DNA from: Gnetum montanum
Taxonomy: Eukaryota > Streptophyta > Gnetopsida > Gnetales > Gnetaceae
Direction of reading: 5' to 3'
DNA: 64,000 nt
Assembly: GCA_015680685.1 (NCBI GenBank)
Contig: MNCI01027001.1
Span: forward strand, 212,701 to 276,700
Shown: piece by piece, positions 1 through 12,256 of the stretch
How positions within the stretch are numbered: position 1 is the stretch's first letter
How the letters are laid out: each line of letters opens with the position of its first letter
Notes under the pieces: generated by a model
What the model was told of the DNA's origin: nothing
The model's database searches: none
What the model saw: the letters and a program-made list of their open reading frames with translations, nothing else
Program-made: the position numbers and the translations under genes

Positions 1-553
1 AGTGGTAGTCCGATGTGTACGGCTAGTTGAGGAATCGGCTGCTCATTGCTAGGCTAGAACGTGTGATAAGTAAGACTTAGTTATGAGCACCCACGGGTGT
101 GTACGGCTAGCTAAGGAATCGGCTGCTTATCACACTTAGGCTAAATAGGTGCCTCAGTACGACCACTTTGAGCACTTGCGTTACGTGTGGCGATCCTAGT
201 AACGATAAGCGTTTGGTAAGCCGCAGTTGCATAGTTCAGGGTGTGTCCGGCAAGTGGGAACGGATGCTGACGCTAGTTAATTTAGACTTAGGACATTAGT
301 TAGAGTTAGTTAGTTTCTCAACCCTTTCCTCTGATAGCATAGGAGATAAGCCGAAAATACCAAAAAAATCACATACCTCAGACTTGCTTAACCATACACC
401 ATGACACTTACAAGCAAGCCTGGGAAGACAACGAACGATTAACCCCAGGTTTTTGTTGTGGTGTTAAGGCATTTAGTCTGCGGAGTTCGACCGGATCGTG
501 CGTGCACGCTCGTATTCGTATGGTTGAGTGTAGGGGTACCTCACCACTCATCA
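1..553 (+). mobile_element. 3' part of a family D LTR, comparatively young
   Basis: The stretch ends in the same way as the other family D LTRs in this window (a GGGTACCTCACCACTCATCA-like terminus; compare 5349, 22180 and 27798). It shares the internal block describing 'gaccacttt-gagcac ... gtttggtaa' and the block before the end (TATGGTTGAGTGTAGGGGTA). Unlike the other copies it is rich in CpG, for example at 176-225 and 480-515, so it has had less time to decay by deamination. A 35 bp direct repeat lies inside it (about 90-126 repeats 14-48). The element's body would lie to the left, outside the window. Confidence 0.6.
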
Positions 554-1130
554 ACCTCATCAATGATAAAGCATAGTAAGCAATAGTTTACAATGAGTAT
601 AAACTGACAAAGCAAAAGTCTGCTATGATTATAAATTGACATAGTAAGTCCACTATGACTATAAACTAGAACAACAAGTCTGCTATGACTATAAACTAGC
701 ATAGTAAGTTCACTATGACTATAAACTAGCATAGCAAGTCCACTATGACTATAAATTGACATAGCAATGCCGCTATAAAATAGCACAGCAAGCCTACTAT
801 GACTATAAACTAGCACAAAAAGTCTACTACAACTATAAATTGGTACAAATCATCCACTATGACACTAAATTGACATAGACTGTCTACTATGATGCTAAAT
901 TGGCACAACTCATCCTTGATTCATGACATTAAACTAGCATAACATCCACCATCTGCTACAATGTTAAATTGGCACACAGTAGTCTGCTAGGACTATAAGC
1001 TAGCACACTACAATATGCTAGGACCTTAAATTGGATTTATAGTCTTCTAGGACCCTAAACTAGCAAAGAATATGGTCTACCAAGAACTTAAAATGAGGTT
1101 TTAGTTCAACACACATAGTTCTGTGGACAA
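554..1130 (+). repeat. degenerate tandem repeat, unit about 30 bp
   Basis: About 17 diverged head-to-tail units of about 30 bp follow the pattern CTATGACTATAAACTAGCA then catagtaagtc. The minus strand stays open over 541-816 as a 10-residue periodic peptide, which is a by-product of the repeat and not a gene. From about 950 the units read AGGACCTTAAATTGGCA-like, the same motif seen in non-coding parts of elements E2 and E3. In Tat-lineage Gypsy elements the region 3' of pol is known to accumulate tandem repeats. This array sits in the matching place, upstream of the polypurine tract and LTR at 2625-4406. Confidence 0.7.
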
Positions 1131-2624
1131 GTGAGTGACAATACCTCCAACTTCACACCATTTTCCCATACGTCATTGGCAGGGTAGGGCATTGTAGTTC
1201 TAGAATGGATTTCCTATTATTGGAAGAGGCCTTTAGTACATTTGCAATGTTACTACCCCTTGGCATTTTGTTAATATTTTGTAGTTTCCCTTGAGCATTT
1301 TACTAATCTTCCGAAGCTCTTGCCATGGTCACCAGCACTACTAGCTCTGGGCGACAGCTACAACATTACTAGCTCTAAGTAGCACTTGTAGCACTACCAG
1401 CCTTGGGCTTTTTGATGGTACCTTGAGCCTCTGGTGAGAGAGACCTCTATAACATTTACAACATTATGGTCCCCCACCATTTTGCTAATTTTTTTCTTAA
1501 GCTCTCACAATTGCTCGAGCTCTTGAGCACTTGTAGCATCACCATCCTTGGCACCTTTACTAGCTCTTTAAGCACTCACAATTGTTCTAGCTATTACAAC
1601 ACTCGTAGCATCCTCACATCTAGTAGTTTACTCTCATCCCATGTTGTGTGGTTGTTTTCTTATTTTCTTTACGTTGTGTTTGCAAGACGAAGCCCTGGAG
1701 GCAATTGTGTAGAGATACATCACATTGCAGTGGCAAGTCGTCATGTTGCTCTAATGTGCATGATTGGACTAGCCAAGCCACTTAAGAGTGCACATCTCTA
1801 TTTACCCTGCTATAACCTGCTTGCATTTATCTCCTTTACCTTGCATTTCCCTACCTTCCCCTGCATCATCGAGCTTGCAATCTCTTCAATGCAAATGGCA
1901 CCTTCTCTAAGTCAACTGTAGAACCCATAGCAAACATAATGCAACTTATCCCATGAGAAGCCTTTGTGGGTTGATCAAAGCCCAAGTAGAAGTAACAAAA
2001 CTCATCCCAGGGAGAAACACCTGTCCTATAGATAGGACATGGTTGCACTAAAGTAAAGCCCATTAAGTGGCATGCAGTTCACTTGATCGAAATCATCCCG
2101 CAACTAGCATTTTGCAATGTGTAGAACCCAAAGTGGGTTCACCATGCAGCCACAAAAGCACAGTAAAAAAAAAAGAAGAATAGGGCAAAACATGTCCCCA
2201 AGCAAAGATTAGCAAAGTTGTAATTTTGAAATGGGTCCAAACTTGAATCCACATTAACCTTCTCACAAGCACTCTAATAAGAGGTTACAATTTTAGGGGC
2301 AAGCCATTCTGGTACCATGGATGCTAACTCCCTCACAAGCATTTTGATGAAGGATCACTATTTTGGAAACAAGCTAGCTTGGTGCCATGATCACTGTCAA
2401 CTTTGCTGTCTCTGCATCTTGGAGTATCATACTATTTGCATTTCATTCCCCTATCATCCCCTAGGACATTCCCTACATCCTTTACTTCTAGCATACCATT
2501 ACCCTTAGCAATCTTGAGCATGGTGAAGCAACATTTGATCAGGTACTGATAGGCGATGTTAGTGCCAAGCCTACTATGGTGTTTTGTGTTTTTGTTAATG
2601 TCTCTCGGGCCACTCCTTCAGATG
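1131..2624 (+). other. 3' untranslated interior of Tat-like element E4, no gene seen
   Basis: No domain was recognised. The sequence holds loosely repeated blocks (gcatttt-gctaat...agctctt...agcacttgtagcac) around 1260-1600. The open frame at 1466-1921 has no codon structure that I can connect to a family. The last about 70 bases before the polypurine tract (from about 2570) match the equivalent place in E2 on the other strand (30373-30460): a MVFC/MMFC-like codon string followed by the purine tract. This identifies the stretch as the 3' end of the same kind of element. Confidence 0.55.
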
Positions 2625-2642
2625 TTAACAAAGAGGGGCCAA
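2625..2642 (+). other. polypurine tract of E4
   Basis: GTTAACAAAGAGGGGCCAA lies directly against the start (TGAAAC) of the LTR at 2643. E2 has a matching tract on the minus strand (30373-30390, reading CCAACAAAGAGGGACCAT). Such a tract primes plus-strand DNA synthesis, and its position makes the following LTR a 3' LTR. Confidence 0.7.
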
Positions 2643-4406
2643 TGAAACAACATCAAATTTGGGCTCTTGAGTCTCAACTGTAAATTTTTTTAAGTGTCAA
2701 AACTTAGCAAATTTTTTCTAAGTGTTGAGACTATGCTCCCCATTGTTGGGACTATGCTCTAGAGTGTAGTCAATGTAGTTGACATGAACAGTCTAGATTT
2801 GCAAAATTTTTCTAAGTGTTGATAGTAGTTATAAAATTTTCTAAGGGTTGGACCATGCTCTCCTTGCTGGGACTACGATCTAGAGCGTAGTTAGCATAGT
2901 CTACATAGGAATGGATAGCTTTGCAAGTTTACTTAAGTGCCAAGCTAGAAGCTATCAAGCTTGGTGAGGATGGAAGAAATAGTTTGGAAAATATTCCAAT
3001 AATTGGACTACGCTCCAAAGCATAGTCAGTGTAGTCTACACACCAATGGCTAATTTTTTATATTTTCCTAACTATCAGGTTAGGACTTGTTAAGCTTGCT
3101 TGATTTGGAAAAAATAGTTTGGCAAAATTTCTACCAAAAGTTGTCAAGCAAGCTTGAGATGGAAGAAATAATTTGGAAAAATTTCTAACTACTAGACTAT
3201 GCTTCCCACTATTGGGACTACACTCTAGAGCATAGTTAGCATAGTTTGCATGAGGGCACCAATTTTGCAAAAAAAATTTCGAACTATTGGACAATGCTCT
3301 AGAGTGTAGTCAACATAGTCATGTAGAATTGCCTCCAGAAGCCACCAGAACTTAGCATTGGTCTTCATCTCAGCTCCAACATTCCTTTGGTGAGTAAGAT
3401 CAACAATTTGCACTTCTTTTGCATCCCATATTTACCCCAAAATTGTACCTATGCTTAACACCACTTGAGAGTGTGGAAAGCGTAGTCCCGGAGCATAGTC
3501 TCCAAAACTACATTGTTTTGCATTGTTTTTAGGTACATTGCAATCTATTTGGCACTCACACATGTAGTCTTGGTAGTGTATTCATAGTTTGGTAGTTTCA
3601 TAGGGTCCATTAGAGCACACCAATATAACACCATTCACTTCAGTGGGAGTGTAGTTAGGGCTAGCATAGTCCCAACTACCTCTTTGCCACATGGTGCTCA
3701 ATCCATGATTCATGCTAACCCTAGGCCTATAAATACCCTAGCATTCAATGTTCTAGAGGTTGGAAAATTTAACCATTGGCATCTAAGTGCACTTGGCATT
3801 TTGGAAAACTTTGGGACAACACTTGACATCGTTGCATACCACCTCAACGCCGTTGCACCCTGCAGATCACTGTAGCTCATAGGATACCATGGTGGCCAAC
3901 TTGGTAGGCCCAAACTTCATGGTGGATGTTAGTCTTCATAGTCTAGACACCTTGAGACTGTGTCTATGTTGCCTACTATTCTTGTATGTACATCGCGTAC
4001 CTCCTCACCTTTATTTGTAGTTAACTATGCTTCCCCCATTTAGGATGGTGCCAATTTCTGTCTCGCTCACTCTTCATGAATTTTTGGCATTTTTGTTGGT
4101 ATTCTAGCATTTTACTAGCATTTTTGCTATTTTTTCTACACATATTCACTTGTTTACATCCTTGTTTTGCATTGAAAACCTCAACTATGCTCACTCTAGT
4201 TGACATTGTGGATGTTATAAACACCATGCAAACCTTTGGCATTCATTTTGGCATAACACCCCATAAGTCCCAGTTTGATCAACAAGATCATTATGGGCAC
4301 CCCGCCTCCATTTCTAGTAGGCCCTCATGTGGATGTAGGGTCCAAGCTGTATGGCCGTGAACATCTTGGTATACTGTTCTAGCCTCTAACGTTTTCAATT
4401 ACTACA
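2643..4406 (+). mobile_element. 3' LTR of Tat-like Gypsy element E4 (1764 bp)
   Basis: It starts TGAAACAACATC and ends ATTACTACA, so it has TG...CA termini. It is homologous along its length and in the same orientation to the LTR at 50845-52457, which is followed by a primer-binding site and so is the 5' LTR of E3. A TATA-like CTATAAATA lies at 3727-3735, a plausible U3 promoter. Between 2750 and 3311 a 22 bp palindromic motif occurs five times. The downstream flank at 4407 continues the 3' end of a family D element, showing that E4 was inserted into that element. The 5' half of E4 is outside the window. Confidence 0.8.
3727..3735 (+). promoter_or_regulatory. TATA box in U3 of the E4 LTR
   Basis: CTATAAATA stands in a GGCC...CCCTAGC context. 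The same place in the E3 LTR (about 51727) reads CTCTAAATACCCC, a decayed version. Inferred as the core promoter of the element. Confidence 0.5.
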
Positions 4407-4511
4407 AGTTTGTATGTCAATTAGTAATCCCATACCTGCCCAATATTTTGTAAGGAACTTGTTCCTCCTCTTCTTTACTTGAGGACAAGTTTTCATTTAG
4501 TCATGGGGGTA
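4407..4511 (+). other. 3' interior end and polypurine tract of a family D element
   Basis: The 100 bp matches the stretch before the E1 3' LTR (26838-26942), including TAATCCCATACCT, GAGGA(C/T)(A/G)AG and the tract TCATTTAGTCATGGGGGTA. On the minus strand the same tract occurs at 20724-20745 next to the E0 LTR. It is the plus-strand primer region of family D, interrupted on its left by the insertion of E4. Confidence 0.7.
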
Positions 4512-5349
4512 TGATAACTTACATTTTTCATCTGCTCTAATGTTGGAGCCTCGACGTTGGATATTCAATGTCAGAGCCCAGACACGATGTCAGATATCCA
4601 ATGTCATAGGGTGTATGCTAGCCTATAAATATAGCGCTTGGGCTCATGATTTTGATATCAATTTTTGTCATAGTTAGCAAAGCTCTTGTAGTTTTTTTTC
4701 TCTAGAGTTAGAATATTTTCTGAGTGCCTGTAGTAGGAGTCTACGTATATACAGATCTTTGTTCAAACATTGATGTACCTGAGCATAGCAGTATGATGGG
4801 AATAAAAATGGACTCTTTTGATAATCCTTTTAGCATAGAGAATAGATTAATGTTTCCTTTAATTCATTTTACTTTCATGCACTTAATTAAATGCATTCAA
4901 ATTAAGAAATTAATTTATAGTTGTTAATGAACACAAGAATGACCACTTCGAGCACACATATAGTGCTTGGTAAGCCAACAACGCTTAATGTTTGGTAACT
5001 TAGCAGCATTATATGTGTTCAGGATGTATCTAGGAAAGTGGAATGGGTACTTGTGTTAGGATAGATAGGTAGTGAATGAATTAGATTTTACATTACTCTA
5101 CCTTTCATTCTTGTTGTAGGTGATTAAACTTATAAAACATAAATTGATAAAAATCATATACCTCAATTATACTTAAACCATATCCTTGAGCTTCACAAGT
5201 GTAGTTGGGAAGAAAATGAACATTCTCAATGCCCATTTCACTTCCTAGAGGAATTAGTGCATTGGAGAACTATAGGTCCATGGAATTTGAGCATGTAAAT
5301 GCCTTAGTGATTCATATGGTTGGGCATAGGGGTACCTTGCCGCTCATCG
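4512..5349 (+). mobile_element. family D 3' LTR (838 bp)
   Basis: It starts TGATAACTTACA right after a polypurine tract and ends near CGCTCATC, as the other family D LTRs do. A TATAAATATA box is at 4624-4633, after two short U3 subrepeats (GATATTCAATGTCA type, about 4555-4605). Its partner 5' LTR is not in the window. The sequence after 5349 is a family D LTR piece in the opposite orientation. Confidence 0.75.
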
Positions 5350-7100
5350 TTAATGTCACTAGATTACCAAGTATTTACTACTGGGTGTACCAAGTATTCA
5401 CTATTGGGATTACCAAATGTTAATATATTATACTTGAAGTGGTCATACTCACACACTGATATGGAATAAAATATTAAATTATTAAGTGCTTAAAAAGTAA
5501 AGTGCATTGGAAGTAAAATGCTGAAAATAAACTAAGGGCAAATCCAAGTATTGTAATGGAAAGAATCAACATCAATTTTTGTTAACTCAAATCCACACTA
5601 AGAGCTTCACTGTTGAAATGACCTAAGGGTGTCATAAATTCATATGATGCATACATTTATATAAATGCATCGACACATCTAATTGACTAACACTTCATTA
5701 CAAATCATAACTAGTGCATCCAACTATGCCTTGGAGATCATGCTTACATAATTGGATGACTAAAAACACCCATATTACATTCACTGTCTACTATGCAAGT
5801 AAAAGAATTTGTAGATGTACAACTTAAGTACACCATGATAGAGAAAAGAGATAATGATGGTGGTGTATGTACTTGAAAAGTTTAACCATTATGTGCTTGG
5901 CTATTTAGTGTTTCTGCACATAGATCATAACATAATCAAGTTTTTCATGAACAAACCAATGATGAGCCCCCATATCTAGTGGCTTATGATCTTGTAAGAA
6001 TTAAACATTACAATGATCAATAAGAAGAAAACTAAAAACATTTTAGTAGATCAATTACCATAATTAAGATGGCATGACAAGATTGATTAATGAATAGCAT
6101 ATGTTTCCTACACCTAACTATACAAATCACACACATGTACGTGTAATTTGGTTGAATTTCATGGAACGTTGGACTAAAATTATCTTAGACAATTAGATGT
6201 GACATTGTTAATCATTATTTTCCTAATCACCACTTGTGTATCTCAATGGGTGTGGTTAAGTGTGATTGAGGTGTAAGATGTTTTTATTTTTATTATTTTA
6301 TGATAAAAATTTTAAAGATAATGAAATGATTAAAATATTAATATTAATTTCTCATTAATCATAAAACTAAGAGTAATCTAAGCTCTCCTAAGTGTAAGAC
6401 ATTTGTTGCCACTCTCTGTTTGTATCCTAAACTTATACCAACATTACTAGGTTACCAAATGGCTATTGTTAGAAGTATCCAAGATGCATTACTAAGATTA
6501 CAAAATGTTAATACTTATGTTCAAAGTGGTCTTACTTATGCGATTATAGAATAAAATATCAATTGTCTAAGTGTTAGACAGTATAATGCATCATAAGGAA
6601 ATTTGATGAAAATAAAGTAAATTATTCCATGTGCTACAATGGAGGGAACTATTCTTGATTTTATTTTTGAAATGTTGAAGTGTCCAAGTACATCATGTAT
6701 TCAAATAAAAATCCACTTAATCAATTCTATCCATGTTGTGAGCACTCAAAGGGAATTTTAGCTAAGTCCTATGAAAGAAAGCTACCAAAGTTTTGCTACA
6801 AGGATGACAAAAGATGCAATAAATGTAGATGATGTGCATATTATATAGAAAATGACTAAACTACATCTACATATATGCATTAATGCATTAACAAGGCTAT
6901 ATCAATGTTTACCCATCGATGTAGCAAATTTATTGATTCTTCATCATACCCTTATGATTGATTGATTGAAAGTTTATCCCAAGTGAACAAAAGTGGAACT
7001 GAGTTATTTACAAAATTTGAAAGTATGAAACTAAAATACTAATTCACTAACATTTTAACAATTCTAAGTGCTCCCTTACAAAATATTTATTTATTTATAA
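5350..7100 (-). mobile_element. family D LTR fragments, minus orientation
   Basis: Two overlapping segments of the same LTR lie here head to tail. About 5350-5950 matches the middle and upstream part of the E0 LTR (from about 20130 onward: repeated 'gattaccaag...actgggattacc'). About 6200-7100 starts nearer the LTR end (compare 19900-20230) and repeats the same block at 6440-6560. The second is in the right place to be the 3' LTR of the minus-strand element whose interior follows at 7190. Borders are approximate. Nothing coding was seen. Confidence 0.5.
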
Positions 7101-7189
7101 TTAAGTACACAAAAATTGGACACAATACAAAAATGAGTTGACCAATGTTGCACAAAATTGACTAGGACAAAGTCTTCAAACTATGCCTA

Positions 7190-8710
7190 AATTTCAAGGT
7201 TCCTATTACTTAGATGGGTTGCTTCTCATGTCTTGGTCCTATTAGTGGCCTCAACTACCTTGCTACTATTTTTAAAAATCTAAAAGCATTCAAGAGTGCC
7301 TTTATTTTCTCTTCTTTACTATGTGGATTGTTAATGGTCCAAGCAATGTTGCCCAAACTAGCTAATGTTGGCACATCCCACAAGCTAGGCAAGGTTGGAT
7401 ACATTTATTTTACATTTACAAACTAGGCTACAAAGTACTTTCATTTGATGTACAATGTTTGCACAAGATTTGATAGCTCATGGTGATTGTTCATTCTCCT
7501 AACTAGGTTCTCAATAACTGATCGTTGAATTTGCTCTTGATAACTTCAAGCTTCACATTAACCACTTCCAACTTCTATTTTGTCTCTTTGTGAAGCTTAA
7601 ACTCTACCTCATGGAGGAGTTAGGAGTTGGCCACTTATTTCTTCAACTTTGACCATGGTCATCATGTAGTTAGCATTACCAAGTTTGCATAACAAAGATT
7701 AGCTAACTCCATATATTCCATCAACTTCTTATTTGCAACTCATTTAGGCAGATTTTAGCCTTGTTGTATGTGTTCAATTCATCAAATATGAGTTGTCATG
7801 CATCACCTCTTTGCTAGAGTTGTTGGAGAACATTATTTATCTTAGCCTTTATCAACCTAATTTCTTTCTCATTGACTTCCTTGAGCATTTCGACATGGCC
7901 CTTGTAATGAATTTTTATCTTCTTGTATTTCAGGACTTGATTTTTTAGGAGGCAATCTCAATGGTGATCTTCTTGCAAATGACCTATACCTTCTCCATCA
8001 ATAGATTCTTATTTTTAGTAGAAAACCTCTTGACATCTTGGTTTACCTTGGTAAGCTATTCATGTTATTCTCTTATGTAATATATTAGTTGTTCCTTTTA
8101 TGTCTCAGCTTTCTACAAACATCAGTTCTCCTTGGTCATAGTCTTATTTTCCTTGTGTGTGTCTATGAGGTTATTGTTTATGATGGTTAGCATGGTATCT
8201 AACAATGATGTGTCCTAGACAACATGCTCCTTAGCATTCTTAGCCTCTATTTTGTGTTAAAGCTATAGAAAAGCTTCATCCCTTGTAAGTTCTGACCATA
8301 GAATGATAGATTCTAATAATCGAGCTCTAAGTTTTGCAACCTCTACTACCAACTTTTAATTGATGTTAGTAGCTTCCTTAAGTGGCACTTGTGCAATGAG
8401 GAACTTGCCCCTTATCTCAAGCAACTACAACTAAATTGTTGTTATATCTTTTAAGATGTTGAAAATCCTTGAAATTAGTTGCTCATCTCTAACTAGTCAT
8501 TCTAGCATCCCCTTGTGTTATGTTGCACTCATTCCCTTGCTCTTAACTATTACAGATACTTGGATATCTGCCATGATAGTAATGTCTAGGATAGATGCTG
8601 CAAGAGCACTTAAAGCCTCTCTAATCCTATTAGCAACCATCTCGGTAGTTATCTCATGTCCCTTGTGTGGCATGACCAAAATTTACCACCAACTTGAAAG
8701 TCAATGATTC
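7190..8710 (-). pseudogene. decayed coiled-coil gag-like ORF of a family D element
   Basis: On the minus strand this region gives short open stretches rich in Glu, Lys and Leu broken by many stops. It is recognised mainly by DNA similarity to the three separated E0 fragments (20940-21377, 27799-28733, 50290-50844), where the coiled-coil character is clearer. For example, 8610-8660 corresponds to about 50430-50480. No protease, RT or integrase motif was seen. The function is not known; a non-autonomous element's structural protein is the simplest guess. The short open frames on the + strand (7214-7426, 8456-8707) are shadows. Confidence 0.5.
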
Positions 8711-11046
8711 CTAATGCATTTTGATGGGTGTGTGGTATATGGAGTTGATGCCAAAAATAATTGAAATATAGCTACACCCCAAAATGTATAGTCCATAAAG
8801 AACTTTAGAACTCAATGTTACCCACTAGAATCAAACCCATGACTTAGAGTTTCCAAATCAAGAGTCTCACCACTCATACCTCATTGTTGTGTATTTTAAA
8901 GAGATTTTAAGTATCACTCATTTTAGTATTAAAAGTTTATGTTGACATTTTCATTTACAAAATTGTTTCACCTACAATAGCAATGCAACTACACATAAAT
9001 CCATAAACCATAAGGATAATTAATCTATTAAAATTATTGAAACATGATGAAGAATTTCAAACATGTTATGTCTCAATTTGAAAATAGAAATGTGTTACTA
9101 CATCCTTAAAAACCTTCAAAGACTTTACACGATAAATAATTTTTTTTTAAAAAAAACTTTATAGAGCTTTGATATGTTCTCTATGAATCTTGAAAACCTT
9201 ATTAAGAAAATGCCCCAAGGTTGATAATTCTACCTTTAAAAAATTAGCAAATATTTTACTTAAATATCATATTTAAGTCTTAATGAGTTAAAAAAAGAAC
9301 AAGTGTAAAAGACATCTTCTTCATCTTTTCCTACTCCTGTACAAAATCTACATGTTATGTCTTAATTAAAAGGTAGTGTGACCTATCGTAAGCACAAGCA
9401 ATCATAACTTTAATTTGCATTGCAATCACAATAGACATATAGGTAGGCTTTTGCATGAAGGATCATATTGGAACTTGATATCAATAGATTTTTTTATTTT
9501 TCCATAGTTTATTCCTAAACCCTTTTAAGAAATTTTGTTTTGTTTGGATTTCAAAATTAAATCTTTTCTTGAACATTTTTACCTGTAAAGCCAATTTCCC
9601 AGTCATGAAACTAGCTTTCCCCTTTTTAGTGGTATATAACTTGCATAAAAAGGTATAGTCAAGGTCTAGCAAACATGTTTTAATAAAATCAAATAGATTT
9701 AAGAAAAGATGCAATATTTATAATTTGTATAAGAAATATGTATAATTTAAGTACTTTGAACTTTGGGAAAAAAAATCTTAAAAACATGGAACATCTTTCA
9801 AAAGTTTCCTTATGTTGTTTGAAAACATTGGTTCTCAAGAATACAAATACAAGTAAACTCTATTGTAGTTTCAAATGCCATGCTATTTTTTTGGATATAA
9901 AAGTTGTTACCGTGACTCAACAGATATACCGTTAAACTTGTTCTTAAATCATTACAGAAGCTGCACACCAAAAGAATTGGGTAAGAATTAGGTGCTTCCT
10001 TTCCATAATTAGGAGAGCAAAGTGAAGTCAAAGGCAAGGACGTTCATTGTGTGAAGAAGGGAGAGGTAAGGGTCCCATTTTAAGAAGATTTAAAATCAAG
10101 GAAAGTTGAATGAAGCTCTACACTGCCACCAATGTTAATATTTGCGAAAAAAGTTAATGCATACATTGACAGTGGTCTTGTATGCTAGGATTGTAATAAC
10201 AGAAATGCTGAAAATTTACAACGAATAAATTCATGATGATAAATATATTCAGCTTTCATTGTTTTCCTTTTTATTTTAATCCCAGGCACTACCGGCCCTG
10301 AAAAATTCAGTTCATTAAAGTGAACATACATCTCGGTATAATTCATATATTAAAGCCCCTTAGCAAGAAGAAGCAGTTGTAAACATAAGTTCATTAACGT
10401 TGTATGCGCTAGGCAGTGGGCTACGTGGTGAAATAATAGAAGTCTTACAAATATTTGGAGAATACAAAAAAAAAAAAAAGTTTGATGCACGAACGGTTAA
10501 TTAAAAACAAATTTAAACTAAATTCAAATATACGGTATAAAACAATTCAGAATTGCTTTGCTTTGAAGCTAGCAGTAGCTGATAAAATAAATCAGCAACC
10601 AGAGAACAAAGACGCTCAAGAACAAACAAGGCATTCAAATTTTAATAGAATCTGAAGAGAGTACCCCATTCCCTGGTAATATGCAGAAATAATGCAGAAT
10701 AAACAGAGACAAATTTCTCTGCCCATTAGTTGCTGGAATTAAACGAATCTAAATAAACTACAGCATTACAGAGCATAACATTTTTTGCTAATATATAGAA
10801 TAAACAGAAACAGATTTCTCTGCAACAGGAGCCAACTATTTGCCCAATGGTTGCTGAAATTAAGGAGTTGCTAATGTGCAGAATAAACAGAAATACAGTT
10901 CTCTGTAGAAGATCGGTTGCCGAATGGCTGCTGCTGATGCCTCCACTCATAAATGTCACTGCATATGCCTACAAGGGCCTGCAAAGAAACTGAAAGATGT
11001 ATCCCGATTGTGCATTTTCTTCTTATGCAAGGCTGCTAACGTAGAA
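8711..11046. other. intergenic, no gene seen
   Basis: AT-rich, with short homopolymer runs (9139-9156, 10466-10479) and scattered short open frames without recognisable motifs. The stretch from about 10670 to 10930 repeats a phrase around AATAAACAGA(A/G)A(C/A)A...TTCTCTG three times (about 10698, 10800, 10880), a small diverged local repeat just downstream of the TNL gene end. No polyadenylation site can be assigned with certainty. Confidence 0.4.
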
Positions 11047-11376
11047 TCAGAGGCATTTGTTCGAAGCAGTGTTTAGGGCAACAGGAATTTCTTGCTCAAC
11101 GATTTCTTGCAGTTTTCTTGAATTCAGTTTGCCTTTGCCTAACACGGAAATTGTCATTTCATACAGATTAGCCACTACTCCTGCTTCCAAGTCAAGATGA
11201 AGACCAGTATATGGGAGGTCAGCGAGGACGCCATGGTTGCTGCTGTTTTTTCTAAGACGAGTATATGCGAGGAAGCCATGTTGGCTGCTGTTTTTTCTTG
11301 GGTTCTCCAGCAGTAATGCATGGTCATCCATAAAAAGGCACCGTCTTCTCTTCCATGTTAAGCCTGATTCTTCTTC
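11047..11376 (-). pseudogene. TNL last exon
   Basis: The acceptor TTTGCAACAG is at 11377, and the exon continues the previous one in phase 0 after an 80 bp intron (11377-11457). It encodes about 109 residues starting EEESGLTWKRRRCLFMDDHA and ending at a stop at 11047-11049, with no internal stop. It contains a small internal repeat (RKNSSQHGFLAYTR, then RKNSSNHGVLADLP). No domain was recognised. The exon is intact, unlike the rest of the gene. Confidence 0.65.
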
Positions 11377-11457
11377 CTGTTGCAAACATCACTCAAGTGG
11401 TAAAATTTAGTTCAGGGATTTGATATTATTGTTAAAAGAGGTTCAAATAATTCTTAC

Positions 11458-12200
11458 CATAATATAAGTGTTGAAATGACGGGATGTTTTGGTTATTTGG
11501 CAATTTGCAATGTCAAGTGCAGAGAATTCAGAAATGCAGAGCTGAGAAGGCAGTTCAGTCCATTTACGGGACAGCCAGCGCTGTCTCATGACTTCTGAGC
11601 AAAAAATGTTGTATATCTCTGTTGACAATCCTCTGTCATCATCATCCAGCAAAATCAGCCATCCTTCATTTACAAGCGCTTCGTAGCTTTGACGGCAATC
11701 TCGGGCTTTTTCAATGCACAGATCGTAACTAGGGGAGAGTCTAACGTACCCTGTGGCAATGTGGATTTCTTCTCCGAAGCCAAAACGCAGACATGGAACA
11801 AAACCCTGACATGAAATCGTGGTGTGAGGCGGAGGAATATGCATAGGGAAGTCGACAGCGTAAGCGGCTGAAACAAAACACCACAGAGCAGGGACTCTAT
11901 GCAAAGAACAAGGCTCAAAGTTGTCATCTTTAGAAGGAACATGTGCATCATGTGATAACTTATTAAGAAACGAATAAGAGGAGTCAAAGTTGTCATCTTC
12001 AGAAGGAAGATGTGCATCATGTGATAATTTATTAAAACAATGAGAGGAGTCATCTTTGGTGCTGAGCAGATATCTGACCCTTCTCGTCACCGCGGAAAAC
12101 AATAATGGGCTCGTTTTCGCATTTAATGCTCGCCGTGGTGTCCTTAAGGACCATTGTAGAATATTCGGTAACGTCTGCGACCAATATAATTGGCGACAAA
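11458..12200 (-). pseudogene. TNL post-LRR exon
   Basis: Its N-terminal part reads as a beta-rich stretch (GYTLSPIILV, then STMVLKDTTASIKCENEP and IIVFRGDEKGQ, about 12070-12230) typical of the C-terminal jelly-roll region after TNL LRRs. A frameshift near 12055 is needed to continue into the long open frame below. That frame carries a 69 bp imperfect tandem repeat (about 11916-12053; the KLSHDAH(L/V)PS(E/K)DDNF unit occurs twice), then about 140 further residues with no recognised motif. It ends at the donor ATTATG|GTAAGA at 11458/11457. The upstream border of this exon is uncertain. Confidence 0.6.
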
Positions 12201-12256
12201 GTGTAACCTATCCCATTGATAGATATGTCATGAAATACATAAATGAAAATTGCACA

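Noticed and set aside
541-816. Minus-strand open frame with a 10-residue periodic peptide
   Set aside because: Produced by the 30 bp tandem repeat; no other support for a protein.
1466-1921. 151-codon open frame on the + strand
   Set aside because: Falls in the degenerate repeat region 3' of E4's coding part, with no motif and no relative in E2 or E3 that is conserved in protein.
11670-12053. Second open minus-strand frame in the TNL post-LRR exon
   Set aside because: Shadow of the longer frame 11443-12102, kept open by the 69 bp repeat; it does not connect to the last exon in phase.
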